Assembly (NCBI GenBank): GCA_001600615.1
Contig: BCKK01000002.1
Coordinates: 774,809 to 838,808 of the forward strand
From: Dioszegia crocea
Taxonomy: Eukaryota > Basidiomycota > Tremellomycetes > Tremellales > Bulleribasidiaceae
DNA: 64,000 nucleotides
Direction of reading: 5' to 3'
Shown here: positions 10,724 to 24,089 of the stretch, piece after piece
How the letters are laid out: every line of letters begins with the position of its first letter
Position numbering within the stretch: position 1 is the first letter of the stretch
The notes under the pieces: model-generated
The model's input: the letters and a program-made list of their open reading frames with translations, nothing else
The model's database searches: none
What the model was told of the DNA's origin: nothing
Translations under genes and position numbers: made by a program

Positions 10724-13700
10724 ATGTCGGGTCAAAAGAAGGCAGGGCAGAGGGATCTGTCCCAGTTCAACTATGGTGCCATGTCCAGTTTGGTCGTCAA
10801 CCAGGGTAAGCTTGCGGATTTTCGCTTGCCATCCGCGCTGACTCTTTAGATCGATCCGTCGTCCGAACTGACGAACCAACCGGTGCGCCCGAGTCGCTCG
10901 TAGGCCGTATCAGTCTGAAAGATATGGGCTCCAGAGTGACTCGCGAGACCCCCGACGAACTCAAAAAGCGGAAAGCAAAAGCGGCAAAGCTATCGTCTGC
11001 CGATGAGGTCGAGAGAAATATCCGGCGTCAGCAGGAAAAGACCAATGCGCGGTTTGGAACTTCAGACGTTCTTGAGGCAGTCGCTGAGCTCGAGGGCTTG
11101 CGATATCGACCTCGTACGGCGGAGACTCGCGAGGTGTACGATCTTATGCTGGGTTTGGTGCATCAAACACTGGGTGATCAGACGCAGGAGGTGGTTCGAT
11201 CAGCGACCGATGCGGTGCTGGAGAGTCTAAAAAGCGAGGATCTGAAGGAGTTTGATAAGCGGAAGGAGGCGGAGAGTGTGTTGGGGTCAATGAGCGAAGA
11301 GGTCTGGAGTCAGTTCATAAACCTCAGCAAGAAGATTTCGGATTATGGAGAAGAGGAGGAACAGGCAGGTGGGGACGACAGGGAGAGGGCGGTAGACAAT
11401 GAAGGCGTGGCGGTCCTGTTTGAAGATGATGAAGATGAGGAGGATGGGGATGAGGCCTTTGAGGTCAAGGGCAGGGACTCAGATGATGAGTCAGGAGACG
11501 ACGAGGACGAAGATGAGGATGAGGACGGGGAGGAATCAGGCGGTGAAGGCGTCGACGAGGAAGAAGCCCTTATTCTTGGCAAAGAGCAAAAATCTGCCAA
11601 AGCCAAATCCGACAAAGTATCCCCTCAACAAGTAGATGCCTTCTGGCTTCAACGTACTATCGGCCAATTCTACACCGATCCCGTCCAATCCTCCGATTTT
11701 ACCACTCGATCATTCGACCTCCTATCCTCCGAAGCCGAACTGCGCGATCTTGAAAACTCTCTTGCCGAGATGTTCGGGTACGAGAACTTTGAACTCGTCG
11801 CCATGTTGACAAAGAACCGTGAGGTCATTGTTTGGTGCACAAAGTTGGCTCGGGCGAACGAGGACGAGAAGCACGATGTGGAAGTGGCCATGCGGGAGAA
11901 GGGTGCGGGATGGATTCTGAGGGACCTCCGAGGTGGTCAATCATCTGCTGCTGCCCCATCCACCCTTGGCTCATCTGCCGTCCCCACCAAAGCCAACCTT
12001 GCTCCGGGCTCCATCGCCAAGCCCCAAAAAGTCATCGACATCGATTCGTTGATCTTTACCGAGGGTGGCCACCTCATGTCCCGTAAAAAGGTCAAGCTGC
12101 CCGAGGGAAGTTTCAAGCGACAGATGAAGGGATATGAAGAGATCCACGTGCCTGAGCCCAAGCGGCGTGAGGCTGGGGAGAATGAGTGGATGCCAGTGAA
12201 GCGGATGCCGGAGTGGACGCAGCCGGTCTGGGCCAGTGTCAAGGCGGAAAGGTTGAACCCGATTCAGACTAGGGTGTTCCCTATTGCCTTTGAGTCGAAC
12301 GAGCCAATGTTGATTTGTGCGCCTACAGGTGCGGGAAAGGTGAGCTGTCGAATTTGTCTACTGGAGATCTTGACTTATGGTATAGACCAATTGTGCCGCG
12401 CTTGCCATCCTCCGGACCATTGGTCAATTCCGAGACCCGGAAACTGGCTACATCGACCGAGACGCCTTCAAAATCATCTACGTCTCACCCATGAAGGCGC
12501 TTGTCCAAGAACAAGTGACTGCCTTCTCGAAGCGATTCGCCGCGCTCGACATCCGGGTCGCCGAGTTGACTGGTGACAGCCAGTTGACCAAGCAACAAAT
12601 ATCCGAGACCCAAATCATCGTCACCACTCCTGAGAAATGGGATGTCATCACCCGTAAATCCACCGATACGAGTTATACCAACCTCGTCCGGCTCATCATT
12701 GTCGATGAAATCCATCTTCTTCACGACGATCGAGGACCGGTCCTTGAGTCGATTCTCGCCCGAACTATCCGACGAATGGACCAGACACACGACGAGGTTC
12801 GTGTTGTCGGTCTGTCGGCTACCCTCCCCAATTACAAGGATGTCGCCGCATTCCTCCGAGTCGACGTCAAGAAGGGACTCTTCTTCTTTGACGCGACTTA
12901 CCGACCCGTCGGGCTCAAGCAGCAATTTATCGGTGTCACGGAGAAGAAGGCTATTAAGCGGTTACAGACAATCAACGAGGTCTGCTACGAGAAGGTTTTA
13001 AACCAAGCTGGCAAATCCCAGACTATCGTCTTCGTGCATTCTCGAAAGGAGACTGCCAAGACTGCCAAATTCCTGCGGGACATGGCGATGGAGAAGGAGA
13101 CAATCACACAATTCATCAACCCGGAAGGTGCATCCCGCGAGGTGCTGCTGCACGAGGCGAACGAGTCGAAGGATGGGAATCTCAAAGATCTCTTACCTTT
13201 CGGTTTCGGTATCCATCATGCCGGAATGACGAGGGAGGACCGAACCACAGTGGAAGAGTTGTTCTTTGACGGACACATCCAGGTGCTCTGCTGCACTGCC
13301 ACCTTGGCGTGGGGTGTCAACTTGCCTGCGCACACCGTCATCATCAAGGGGACACAGATCTACAACCCCGAGAAGGGCAAATGGTGCGAATTGTCACCAC
13401 AGGATGTGTTGCAGATGCTGGGACGAGCGGGGAGACCGCAATTCGATACATATGGTGAAGGTATCATCATCACCAACCACGGTGAACTGCAGTACTACAC
13501 AAGTTTGATGAACCAGCAACTGCCTATTGAGAGTCAGTTCGTTAGCCGGATGGTGGACAACTTGAATGCGGAGATTGTACTGGGCACGGTGAGGAACAGG
13601 GATGAGGGTGTGCAGTGGCTGGGGTACACGTATCTGTAAGTGATCTTGCCTCAAGGGGAGAATCCATGCTGATTGATAGCTATGTACGGATGATTGGATC

Positions 13701-16700
13701 ACCGGCGCTTTACAATGTCGGCGCGGATTACCTAGAGGGAGACCCAACTTTGATTCAGAAGCGAGGTAAGTCTAACTGCAATGATATACCGACTCAAGCT
13801 GACCCTGTCAGCCGACTTGGTGCACTCCGCTGCTGTCCTGCTCGAGAAGGGCGGTCTGATCCGATACGACCGTAACACTGGTGTATTCCAGTCCACCGAT
13901 CTCGGCCGGATCGCTTCGCACTACTACGTCACCTACTCTTCCATGGCGGTCTACAACAAACACCTAAAACCCAACATGAACATGATCGACCTGTTCCGGG
14001 TGTTTGCGCTATCGAGAGAGTTCAAACTCATCCCCGTCCGACAAGAAGAGAAGCTCGAACTTGCCAAACTTCTTGAGCGAGTACCCATCCCCGTCAAAGA
14101 AGGCGTCGAGGAGCCCGTCTCCAAAGTCAACGTCCTGCTTCAGACGTACATCTCCCAGCTCAAACTAGGCGGGTTCGACATTGTCACCGACATGGTATTC
14201 ATCCAGCAATCGGCCGGACGTATCCTCCGGGCGATGTTTGAGATTTGTCTCAAGAAGGGCTGGGCGGGACCGATGCGATTCGCTCTTGACCTCTGTAAGA
14301 TGGTCGAGAGGCGAATGTGGAAATCCATGTCCCCACTTCGACAATTCCCCCGAATCCGTCAGGAAATCATCACCAAGGCTGAGCGGAAAGATTTCCCTTG
14401 GTACCGATACTTTGATCTTGACGCGACGGAGCTCGGCGAGTTGATCGGTCTTCCGAAATCCGGTCAACTCATCGAGAGTCTTGTCCATAAATTCCCCCGA
14501 CTCGATATTCAGGCACACGTCCTTCCCCTCACTCGATCTTTACTGAAGATCAACGTGACCATCACGCCTGATTTCCAGTGGGACTACGATATCCACGGAT
14601 CGGTTCAGGCGTTCTGGATCATTGTCGAGGATGTCGATGGAGAGAATATCCTCTTCCACGATCAGTTCCTCCTCCGACAACGATTCGCCCAGGACGAGCA
14701 CTACGTCACCATCACCGTGCCCATTTCGGAACCTGTCCCCCCAAATTACTACATTTCGGTCATCTCGGACCGATGGCTTCAGGCCGAGACTCGACTTCCC
14801 ATCTCGTTCCAGCACTTGATCCGCCCCGAACCCTTCCCACCACACACCGCACTTCTTGACCTCCAATCCCTCCCCGTTTCTGCTCTTCACAACAAGGAGT
14901 TTGAGGCCTTGTACAACTTCGCGGCCTTCAACAAGATCCAGACCCAGGTCTTCCAGGCGTTATTCACGACGGATGACAATGTCTTTGTCGGTGCGCCAGC
15001 TGGATCAGGCAAGACCATCTGCGCAGAGTTCGCTCTCCTTCGCCTGTGGAGCAAGCGAGACCCACCACGCGCGGTCTGCATAGAGCCGTACCAGGAGATG
15101 GTGGATTTGCGGGTTAGCGAGTGGACCAAGCAGTTCGCGAGCCTCTCAAAGGAGGTCGTGGCGCTTACTGGCGAGTCAACGGCGGATCTTGCCCTTCTCC
15201 GAAAGGCAGACCTGGTCGTCTGTACCCCGGCGCAGTGGGATCTGCTGTCTCGGCGGTGGAAGACGAGAAAGGATGTGCAGAACATCGGTCTGCTCATTGC
15301 CGACGAGCTGCAGTTGATCGGTGGTGACGTCGGATCGACATACGAAGTCGTCGTCTCTCGAACGCGATACGTTTCGCAGCAGACCGGCGTCAAAACTCGG
15401 ATTGTCGCCTGCTCGGTGTCACTCTCGAATGCCCGAGATCTAGGAGACTGGATCGGATGCTCTTCGCAGACCATCTTCAACTTCTCCCCTTCTGCTCGTC
15501 CACTTCCCTTGGAGGTCCACCTCCAATCGTTCAACGTTCCCCACTTCCCTTCACTCATGCTTGCCATGGCTAAGCCGGCGTATCTATCCATGGTCGAGCA
15601 CGCCGCTGGCCGACCGACAATCATCTTCGTGCCTAGCCGGAAGCAGTGCAAGTTGACTGCGAACGATATCCTCACTTACGTCCTCGCCGACGAGGAGGAG
15701 AAGCGATTCTTGAACGTCGACGAGGCCGAGCTGGAGCCACATCTCGAGAGGATCGAGGATAAGGATCTGGCGGAGACGCTCAAGTACGGGATTGCGTACT
15801 ACCACGAGGCATTGAGCAAGATTGACAAGCGGATCGTCACGTTCTTGTTTGAGCAGGGAGCTGTCCGGGTGTTGGTGGCGTCAAAAGTAAGTCCGCACCC
15901 CGAGTGAATGAGCGCTGGCTGACAATCAGGACACCGCTTGGTCTCTGCCCGTCAGCTCGTACATGGTGGTCATCATGGGCGTGCAGACGTACGACGGTCA
16001 AGAACACCGATACGTCGACTATGCTATTGCCGACGTTCTTCAAATGATGGGTCGCGCTTGTCGACCGACCCTGGACACATCATCTCGCTGTATCCTGATG
16101 TGTCAGCAAACCCGGAAAGACTTCTTCAAGAAGTTCTTGAACGAGGCACTACCCGTCGAGTCATCGTTGCCCAACTACCTGCACGACCACTTCAACGCTG
16201 AGATCGTCGCCAAGACAATCGAAAACAAGCAGGATGCGGTGGATTGGTGTACCTGGACTTGGTTCTACCGGCGGTTGATGCAGAACCCAGGGGTAAGTTG
16301 TGCTCCAGCCAGCGTGAGCAGTGGCTGACCAGAGCAGTTCTACAATCTGCAAGGGACCACACCGACCCATGTCGCCGACTACCTGTCGGAGCTGGTCGAG
16401 TCAACCCTAACAGACCTGGTCAACTCGGACTGTATCATGGTGCAGGACGAGATGGACACTCTACCCAACAATCTCGGAATGATCGCATCATTCTACTACA
16501 TCTCCTACGTCACCGTCGAGACCTTCTCTGCATCCATCAAGGAGACCACCAAGCTCAAGGGCCTGCTGGAGATTGTCTCTTCGGCACACGAGTTCGAAAC
16601 TATCCCTATCCGTCACCATGAGGACTCTATCCTCGAGCGGATATACGATCGGGTCCCCGTCAAAGTGGCCAAGGTCGATTACAACTCGCCGTACTTCAAA

Positions 16701-17542
16701 ACCTACCTCCTCCTCCAGGCGCACTTCTCGCGCATGTCCCTCCCTGCCGATCTGGCCACCGATCAGGCGGTCATCCTGGGCAAAGTCACCGGACTGCTCT
16801 CGGCCATGGTGGATGTCATGTCGAGTAAGAGTTACTTGGGATGTCTGGGCGCGATGGATCTGAGCCAGATGTGTGTTCAGGCGGTATGGGACAGGGACAG
16901 TCCGTTGAAGCAGGTGCCATACTTTGATGGCGATGTGCTTAAGCGGTTCAAGGAGGAGGGATTGGACAGCGTCTACGACATCATGGAATTGGAGGATGAT
17001 AAACGGGCGGATCTGCTACAGATGAGCGAGAAGCAACTGTAAGTCTCGCCTTTTGTGAATATGGTCAGTGCTGATGATATAGGGCGCGAGTAGCCAAATT
17101 TGTTAATTCCTACCCCAACATCGAAGTCTCATACGCTATCGACTCGCCTGAATCCCTCACTTCCTCCGAGCCCATTACGCTCAACGTCACTCTCGACCGC
17201 GAGGCCGACGAGTCGAATCCTGACGATCAGCTCGCTGACGCGCCCCTCTTCCCTCACAAGAAGATGGTGTCGTGGTGGCTTGTTGTTGGGACTGGATCTG
17301 GGCCGACAAAGACTTTGTACGCCATCAAGAAGGTTACGGTCAAGGAGCGACTTGAGGTCAAACTTGACTTCAACTTGCCAGCGGGCGAGCATGGGCTTAA
17401 GCTGTTCTTAATTTGTGATAGTTATGCGGGGGCGGATCAGGACTTTGAGATTGAGAAGATCAAGGTGGAGGAAGGTGAGAGTTCGGATGAGGAGGAGAGT
17501 GATGAGGAAGGCGAAGGAGGGGAGCCAATGGAGACTGATTAG
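10724..17542 (+). CDS. BRR2: pre-mRNA-splicing helicase BRR2 (U5 snRNP 200-kDa)
   Basis: Ski2-like DExH helicase that unwinds U4/U6 during spliceosome activation. Eight exons fit: 10724-10805, 10850-12339, 12386-13635, 13680-13765, 13812-15886, 15930-16292, 16338-17038 and 17083-17542, totalling 6507 nt (2168 aa), close to yeast and human Brr2. An N-terminal acidic domain ends in the Brr2-specific DAFWLQR motif. Cassette 1 has APTGAGK (about 518-524), DEIH (about 630) and SATLPNY, followed by a Sec63 unit. Cassette 2 has GAPAGSGKT (about 1364-1372), but motif II is DELQ and motif [11 protein letters not shown], as expected for the ATPase-silent C-terminal cassette of this family. It ends in a second Sec63 unit and an acidic tail. 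Cassette order and length leave no real alternative. Confidence 0.97.
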
Positions 17543-18227
17543 AAGATATCATAGGGAATGTAGAAAATGTACTCGCTCCGGATATGACGGATGGATAGAA
17601 TGGACTTGTGTAGACAGGGGCATGTGGATCAAATGTGAAACCCATGGGGCCCCGGGGATTCGATTGGCTGTCGCGCCTATTTTTTTGATTGATGGGGACA
17701 TGGCGGCGACGCGCTTTGACGATGAGATTTGCAGGAATTTAGCCATCGTACCACTTGCATCGCCTGGCAATCTTATTATAATACACTTAGAGCTATAGAA
17801 GGTCACACACAGTGAGAAGTAATCGCCACCTAGACAGCCCATCGCCACTCTTCTTCTTTCGCTTTATAATACCCGATCGACCCTCTTCCCTCTTCCCCAC
17901 TTGACCCCGGTCTAAATATTGCCCCACTCGGCGACCCAGCTCTAATTTCGCTAAATTCCTCCCTTGTCCTGAAATTTCAGGGCGCGTCGGCGCGAATCCT
18001 TCCTCAGGCAAAGCGTATCAGTGCAGAAGCGAGCATATTGTGCATCGCTATCAGCTCTAGCATCGCCTCTACCTCCAGTCCCATCCCCTCACACACGATC
18101 CAGCAATAATCTCCCCAAAATTGTAAAAGGAGACTGAGCGGCGAAACCTTCGCGGTCAGACTTTTTTCAAGCCGCCAGTGAGCGTGCACACGACTTTGGG
18201 ATCTATCCAACCCAACCTCACTTCGAG
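17543..18227. promoter_or_regulatory. BRR2 3' region and HMG-CoA reductase promoter
   Basis: 685 bp between two genes on the same strand. It contains AT-rich TATA-like sequence near 17770-17785 and 17865-17872, then a C/T-rich stretch before the HMG-CoA reductase start. Two ATCGCCAC words (about 17821 and 17840) faintly resemble a sterol-regulatory element but do not match it well. No gene is seen. Confidence 0.4.
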
Positions 18228-21200
18228 ATGATACGCTCAACCGTTCGCTCGACCCTCCTCACCCTCTCCTCCCTCGCATCGGCCGCCCCCATCGAGGCGA
18301 TCACTTTGACATTCATCATCGTCACCCTCACCTACTTTCAACTCCTCCATGCGATAAAGGGGTCCGAGTTCTTCCAGGTGCCTCAGGCATCTATCGCCCC
18401 CACACCACGACCGATTCATCTCGTCCGGCTGTCCAATCCCCGTCCGGCCAACTCGGACTCCCCATCACCATATGGCGGATACGGCGGTACGCCAAGTCCC
18501 AGCTCTCCCTTCCTATCGTCTCTCACCCGGAGTCAGAAATGGGCAACCCTACCGGTCTCTGAATTCCGCAGGATCCTCGAGGCCAACGCTCTCGAGGGTG
18601 GCTACACCTTTCCCTCTGAGCTGGGAGGAAATGCACGTGGAGAAAAGGCAGCTGTGGTCATGGTCAAGCAAATGACTGTTTCGCAGGAGGACGGCGAGGG
18701 AGGTGTGGAAGAGTGGGCGAAATGGGTACTGAACGACGCTGGGGTAGACTTCACAGGCAAGAAATATACCTACCAGGACCTCTGCTTCGAGTGCAACGAA
18801 CCTGCACTCGCTCCTCATCCCCTCCATTCTTCACAATCTACCCTTACACTCTATCTCAACCCGCCAACACCCGACACCCCTACTCTGACCTATCTCAACT
18901 ACTTGACTCGCCTACCGCCCTTCACATCTTCTACCAACTCCACATTCCGCATTGTGCCTGCCCAGACTGGTGTCGCCGGTGGATCTTGGGGATTCTTGCC
19001 GTCCTTTGACGGAGCCGGGTTGTTCTCAGGGTTGGGAGACGCGTCTGCGGGTCAGTCTGAGCGGGAGGATGTAGAGTTACTGAGTGGTATGAAGAACGTC
19101 AGGTGGTTCGCATATGCTGCAAGGGCATTCGTCATGCGATTCTACACTCTTGCAAAGGTGAGTTGCATTCGGCCTACGGTAGGGTCAAGAGCTGACTTTG
19201 TAGAATGCCGATTCAGCCGACATCTTCGTCGTTCTCCTCGGCTATGTGCTCATGCATGGGACATTCGTACACCTCTTCATCAACATGCGAGCAATAGGGT
19301 CTTCATTCTGGCTTCGTAAGTTGAGAATTCTCCTGGTTCCTGAAAAATGTCTCGGATAGCCGGAAGTTCGCCACCGAAAATGTTGCCTCAGTCACCTGAC
19401 CACTCAACATATCCTTTTGTTCTCTATGCTTTACCCTTGTCTTCATAGGCTCTCCGTATTCTGTGCGATGCTGACAGACAGCCCTCGCCACATTGATTTC
19501 CTCTATCTTCGCCTTCCTCACCGCCCTTCTTTCCGCTCATTTACTGAACATCCCGATCGACCCTGTGTCCCTCTCCGAAGCACTCCCCTTCCTTGTGATC
19601 ACCGTCGGCTTTGACAAGCCCTTTCTCCTTGCTCAAGCGGTGTTCAACAACCCCGAGATCGCACCCGTCGCTGCTTCGCCACAGATCGCACCGGTAGACG
19701 ACGACCTTATGACTAGTGCGGGTGGCTTGGACTTGGGCGTTTTGCACAAGGAGCTTGCGCCTCTAGAGAGGCTGCAGAGGTTGGCTGAAGGTAGAGGAGT
19801 CCGCTGGGCAGCACCCGTCGCGGCCAAGAAGATTGTGGTGGACGCCGTGATGAAGGTCGGAGTTGCGGTTGTGAGGGATTACGCTATCGAGATTGCCGTG
19901 CTTAGCGTCGGGGCTGCAAGCGGTATTGGTGGACTGAGGGAGTTCTGCTATCTGGGTGAGTTCAAAGGATTGGGCCATTTCGGGTTCTCGCTGATTTGGC
20001 AGCTGCCCTGATCATGGCTGCCGACTGCCTGTTCCTGTTCACCTTCTATGTCGCCATCCTCAGCGTCATGGTCGAAGTCCACCGCATCAAACTCATCCGT
20101 GGCAAGAGCAGAAACAAGGGTGTGATGCGCCGCAGCTCCAACTCTTCGCTCAACCTTGCTGCTTCCGCTCAGACCGAATCTCCCGCTGGTGACTCACCAA
20201 CAACCGCTGGTTGGGCGGGCAAGAAGGACAGCACAAAGGACAAGGACCAACCCGAGAACCCTGTCGTCCGACTCAAACTGTTCCTTATAGTCTCTTTCCT
20301 TACCCTCCACATCCTCAACCTCTGCACTACCCTCACCGAGCAGACCGCCTTCATGCGCCACTCTACCCACTCCATCCGACGCACTGCCCGATTCGATGCT
20401 AGATCTCCTATGCTCTCCCCCCTCCTCGATGCGCTCTACGAGCGTCATTTGGGCTCGGACATGGCCGTTCAGATCGTCCCAGCCACCAATATCATAATGT
20501 CATCGGACAATTATTCCTCATCGAGCATGGCGTCAATCGACCACTTTATGAGCGGATGGACCCAGCTTGTCGGCGATCCCGTGCTGAGCAAGTGGATCGT
20601 CGTCGCTCTGGGCATTTCGGTCATATTGAACGGCTACCTTCTCAAGGGTATAGCGAGCAACTCGGTGGGCGGTAAGGGCCCTGTGGCTTCTGCCGCACAG
20701 GCTCTAGCTGGGATCTTCGAAGCAACAATCCTACAAGCTACCGATGCTCCCCGTAACCGCCGACCCTCCACATCCAAGATGGACCGGAGATTGTCAGGCG
20801 GTCTCACTCCTCGTCGATTCAGCCAATCCAGACATCGGCCCGCCGCCATCAACATCGAACCACCTTCTGTCGGCGGAGACGAGACCCCCAAACGTGACGC
20901 CTCAAAAGGCCACGTTATCGTCCCCGACACGCCTAAAATCCCCGTCATGCCCCGCCCGACCCTCCTTGAGAAGCTCTCCCTCAGCGACGAGCTGCAGGGT
21001 ACCACTTTCGGTCGTCGACCCCTGGAGGAATGCGTCGAGATCTTCGCCGGTGGCGTCGGTGCTAGCAACCTCTCAGACGAGGAGGTCATCCTCCTTGTTG
21101 AGAAGGGCAAGGTCGCACCTTATGCTCTTGAGAAGGCGCTGAAGAACCTCGAGCGGGCGGTCCGAATCCGTCGAGCTGTCATCTCTAGGGTATCTCTTAC

Positions 21201-22622
21201 CCAGACCCTTGAAGCATCGGCTTTGCCCATGGCAGATTATGACTACAAGTCTATCATCGGTGCCTGCTGCGAGAACGTCATTGGCTATATGCCAATACCA
21301 GTCGGTATCGCCGGTCCCCTCCTCGTCGATGGTCAACTCTTACACATCCCCATGGCGACTACCGAAGGCACACTCGTTGCGTCCACCTCTCGGGGCTGCA
21401 AAGCTCTCAACTCTGGCGGAGGCGTAACTACCGTTCTCACCCGAGACGCAATGACCCGAGGTCCCGCGATCGATTTCCCCAGCATCACCATGGCCGCTTC
21501 GGCACGTATGTGGATCGACTCTCCCGAGGGATTCGCAGATCTATCATCTACGTTCAACTCCACCTCCCGATTCGCCCGCCTACAATCTCTCGAGTGCGCC
21601 ATGGCTGGCCGGACACTTTATGTCCGGTTTGCCACCTCTACCGGAGATGCCATGGGCATGAATATGATCTCCAAGGGAACAGAAAAGGCCCTGGCGAGAT
21701 TACAGGAGCGATACCCCGAGATGCACACATTGGCGCTGTCGGGTAACTACTGTACCGATAAGAAGCCAGCGGCGATCAATTGGATTGAAGGGCGAGGGAA
21801 GAGTGTAGTGGCGGAGGCGGTCATCCCGGGTGATGTTGTTCGCAAGGTGCTCAAAACCACGGTGGAGGACTTGGTCAATCTTAATGTGAAGAAGAACTTG
21901 ATTGGAAGTGCGATGGCTGGAAGTATTGGGGGATTTAACGCGCACGCCGCGAACATCTTGACTGTAAGTATATCTCTTCCAGTCTGGCTCGACCGCGCTG
22001 ACTTTTCAGGCTATCTTTATTGCTACGGGTCAAGATCCAGCCCAGAATGTGGAGTCGAGTATGTGTATGACTTTGATGGAATCGTGAGTCACATCGTCGC
22101 TAGTTGTAAATGGCCCACGCTGACCTCCCAAGGATCAATGATGGAGAAGATCTCCTTATGACGTGCTCCATGCCCTCTATCGAAGTCGGCACAGTCGGCG
22201 GTGGAACAATTCTTGGACCCCAACGCGCCATGCTTGACATGCTCGGTATAGCCGGTGCCCACGCCTCAGCACCGGGCGCAAACGCACAGCGTCTCGCCCG
22301 AATCATCGCAGCATCCGTCATGGCTGGCGAGCTGTCCCTCATGTCTGCGCTAGCGGCTGGCCACCTCATCCAGGCCCACATGAAACACAACCGCTCCGTC
22401 CCCGTCACTCCTGGTAGTATGACACCATTCACTGCAGGCCTGACACCGATGAAGCCGGATCCTATTGGGGTAAACGGGGTAGTGGGCGTAAACGGGGCGA
22501 ACGGGATGATTAATGGGCACGGAGGGAAAGAGGGGGTGAATGGTTTGGTCAATGGCTTTGGACATGGATCGCCAAGAAAAACGGCAGGGAACGGGATGTT
22601 GGCGCCTCCATCAATGCACTGA
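18228..22622 (+). CDS. HMG1: 3-hydroxy-3-methylglutaryl-CoA reductase
   Basis: Rate-limiting ER-membrane enzyme of sterol synthesis (HMG-CoA to mevalonate). Six exons fit: 18228-19157, 19204-19315, 19482-19955, 20003-21963, 22010-22083 and 22133-22622, totalling 4041 nt (1346 aa), long for the family. The N-terminal half has hydrophobic segments, including a sterol-sensing-domain-like block across exons 2-4. The catalytic domain is complete: [20 protein letters not shown] near 958, DAMGMNMIS near 1053, the catalytic-Lys segment [11 protein letters not shown] near 1085, and [11 protein letters not shown] with [14 protein letters not shown] near the end. The N-terminal membrane region and the linker before the catalytic domain are extended. 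The C-terminal tail after the catalytic His is Gly/Asn/Val-rich with repeated VNG words. The last acceptor is AAG. Confidence 0.97.
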
Positions 22623-22906
22623 GGGATGAGGGATCATGTGAATGATGGACAGTCGGATGTTCGTGAAGGCTGAGCAAGATTGTTGGTGTTGGGGGATAGG
22701 GGATGTCGAGTCAGTTGACATTGTTTTTGGACACACAATCACGGCGCGTATATGCATGGGTCTCTATCCGGTACTCAGGAGGCGCAAAGATATACATTGC
22801 AAACCTAACGTAGTGCCGATATGGACAGTTGATGAACAGACAGGAGACAACGGCAAAGAATCATGACGATGAACAGCGAAATCGAGGGGATTCCGGTCAT
22901 GTTATA
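22623..22906. other. convergent intergenic region after HMG-CoA reductase
   Basis: 284 bp between the HMG-CoA reductase stop and the proposed 3' end of the next (minus-strand) gene. Probably overlapping 3' UTRs; no coding sequence is recognised. Confidence 0.4.
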
Positions 22907-24089
22907 TCAGCAGCCAAATTTGTACTGATGGTCAGTGTGACACAATGGGACCCACGCCGGGCCATGGAGACTACTCACTCGGCGGTGTTTGAGCTGACAG
23001 GCGCTCTCTTGGCCTGTCACGCGGCTCCACAACTTGGACGCGATGCTCGTACTCCCTCCGTGCCGATCCTCGAAACCCTTGATCAGACTCTTTGTTGAAA
23101 GGTGCCACTTGTACGTTGTAGTGCCGTAACATTCCTCGTTCCTAGATTCCGCCTTAGCCAGTTTCGACCTTAGTTCCTCTCTCTTTGATGCATTCTATAC
23201 AGCGATTACAACAGATTATGAGACTGTTATGATACCGTTTCATTGTTGAAAGGTGCCACTTGTACGTTGTAGTGCCGTAACATTCAACACTCTTCTCCCT
23301 CTTTGTTGGGAGCTCGTCCCTCTGGCTGCCTGTGAGAGCTTGTTCTGATGTCCAGCCCGGAACCACAGCAGCCAGCAGCGTCTTGGCAGCCCACTCGGCA
23401 TCAGGTATGGAAGGAGCCTTCGTAATGAAGAGACCCTGGACTTTCCTGTTGTTCCAACTGTCCAGCACCTTTTGATCCTCTGTGCACAGCACCACTGTGG
23501 TATTGGCCTGGGTGCCGATCTGTTTCTGCTCGAAAGTAGCTGCGGCTTCAACGGTGAGAGCCTTGTCGGTAAAGAGCACTGTCCGACACTGGGATTCGTG
23601 TTTGTGATCCGATGTACACTTTGGACCGTTCAAGACCGCCTGGATTGAGTCAACGGAGACACTCTTGTCCTCCGCATCTCGCACCGTGTCGTAAGCCGTG
23701 CCTGCTTGGCCGGAAACGTCTGCAAAGAGGTTCCCAACGGCCGGCACTGAAGGGCACATCTTCACCGTCCATCGTGTCCTGCGCACGGCTTGACTCTCGT
23801 GGAGACTTCTGCGGGATAGCGGCGGGACTCCATCCCATCCCTCTCCGTCGTCGAAGACAAAGTGTGTACAGGCGAGGTCCGTATCGGTCAATCGAGAGAG
23901 TTGTGCGGCGATATGAGGGGAGATGCCTTTCGAGAGGGCGTACGACACGATGTTGTTGTGTCGTTCCCCGGTAGGTGAATCGTCAGCGGATGTCGAGTGG
24001 GAAAGCATGTAGTCGTACGCATTGAGTGACGCTCTGTTTGGATCCGTGCTGACATGATCGGGCCCAGAAGCCTCTTGTTCGGACGCCAT
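22907..24089 (-). CDS. hypothetical protein with a duplicated 43-bp segment near its 3' end
   Basis: I do not recognise this protein. A 311-codon frame runs 24089-23154 from MASEQEASG; it has no membrane segment and no obvious domain. The true 3' end is uncertain. The segment at 23243-23285 recurs exactly at 23092-23134, and the copy is open in the same frame (ECYGTTTYKWHLST...) for about 38 further codons. It then reaches a well-formed intron (donor GTGAGT, branch CTGAC, acceptor CAG at about 22914-22965) and a stop at 22907-22909. An intron from GTACAAGT in the first copy to TCTAG before the second copy would join the two in frame. A possible 5' UTR intron lies near 24350-24435. Alternative: the protein simply stops at 23154. 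Confidence 0.5.
23092..23134. repeat. 43-bp direct repeat, copy 1
   Basis: Exact 43-bp match to 23243-23285, offset 151 bp, same orientation. The flanks differ immediately on both sides. Confidence 0.97.
23243..23285. repeat. 43-bp direct repeat, copy 2
   Basis: Exact 43-bp match to 23092-23134. This copy lies inside the long minus-strand reading frame of the hypothetical gene and encodes ECYGTTTYKWHLST there. Confidence 0.97.

Noticed and set aside
15290..15430. Damaged helicase motifs (DELQ, SVS) in the second BRR2 cassette
   Set aside because: The second cassette of Brr2 is known to be ATPase-inactive, so these changes are expected and not a sign of a pseudogene.
17815..17850. Possible sterol-regulatory elements before HMG-CoA reductase
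   Set aside because: The ATCGCCAC words match the SRE consensus too poorly to call.
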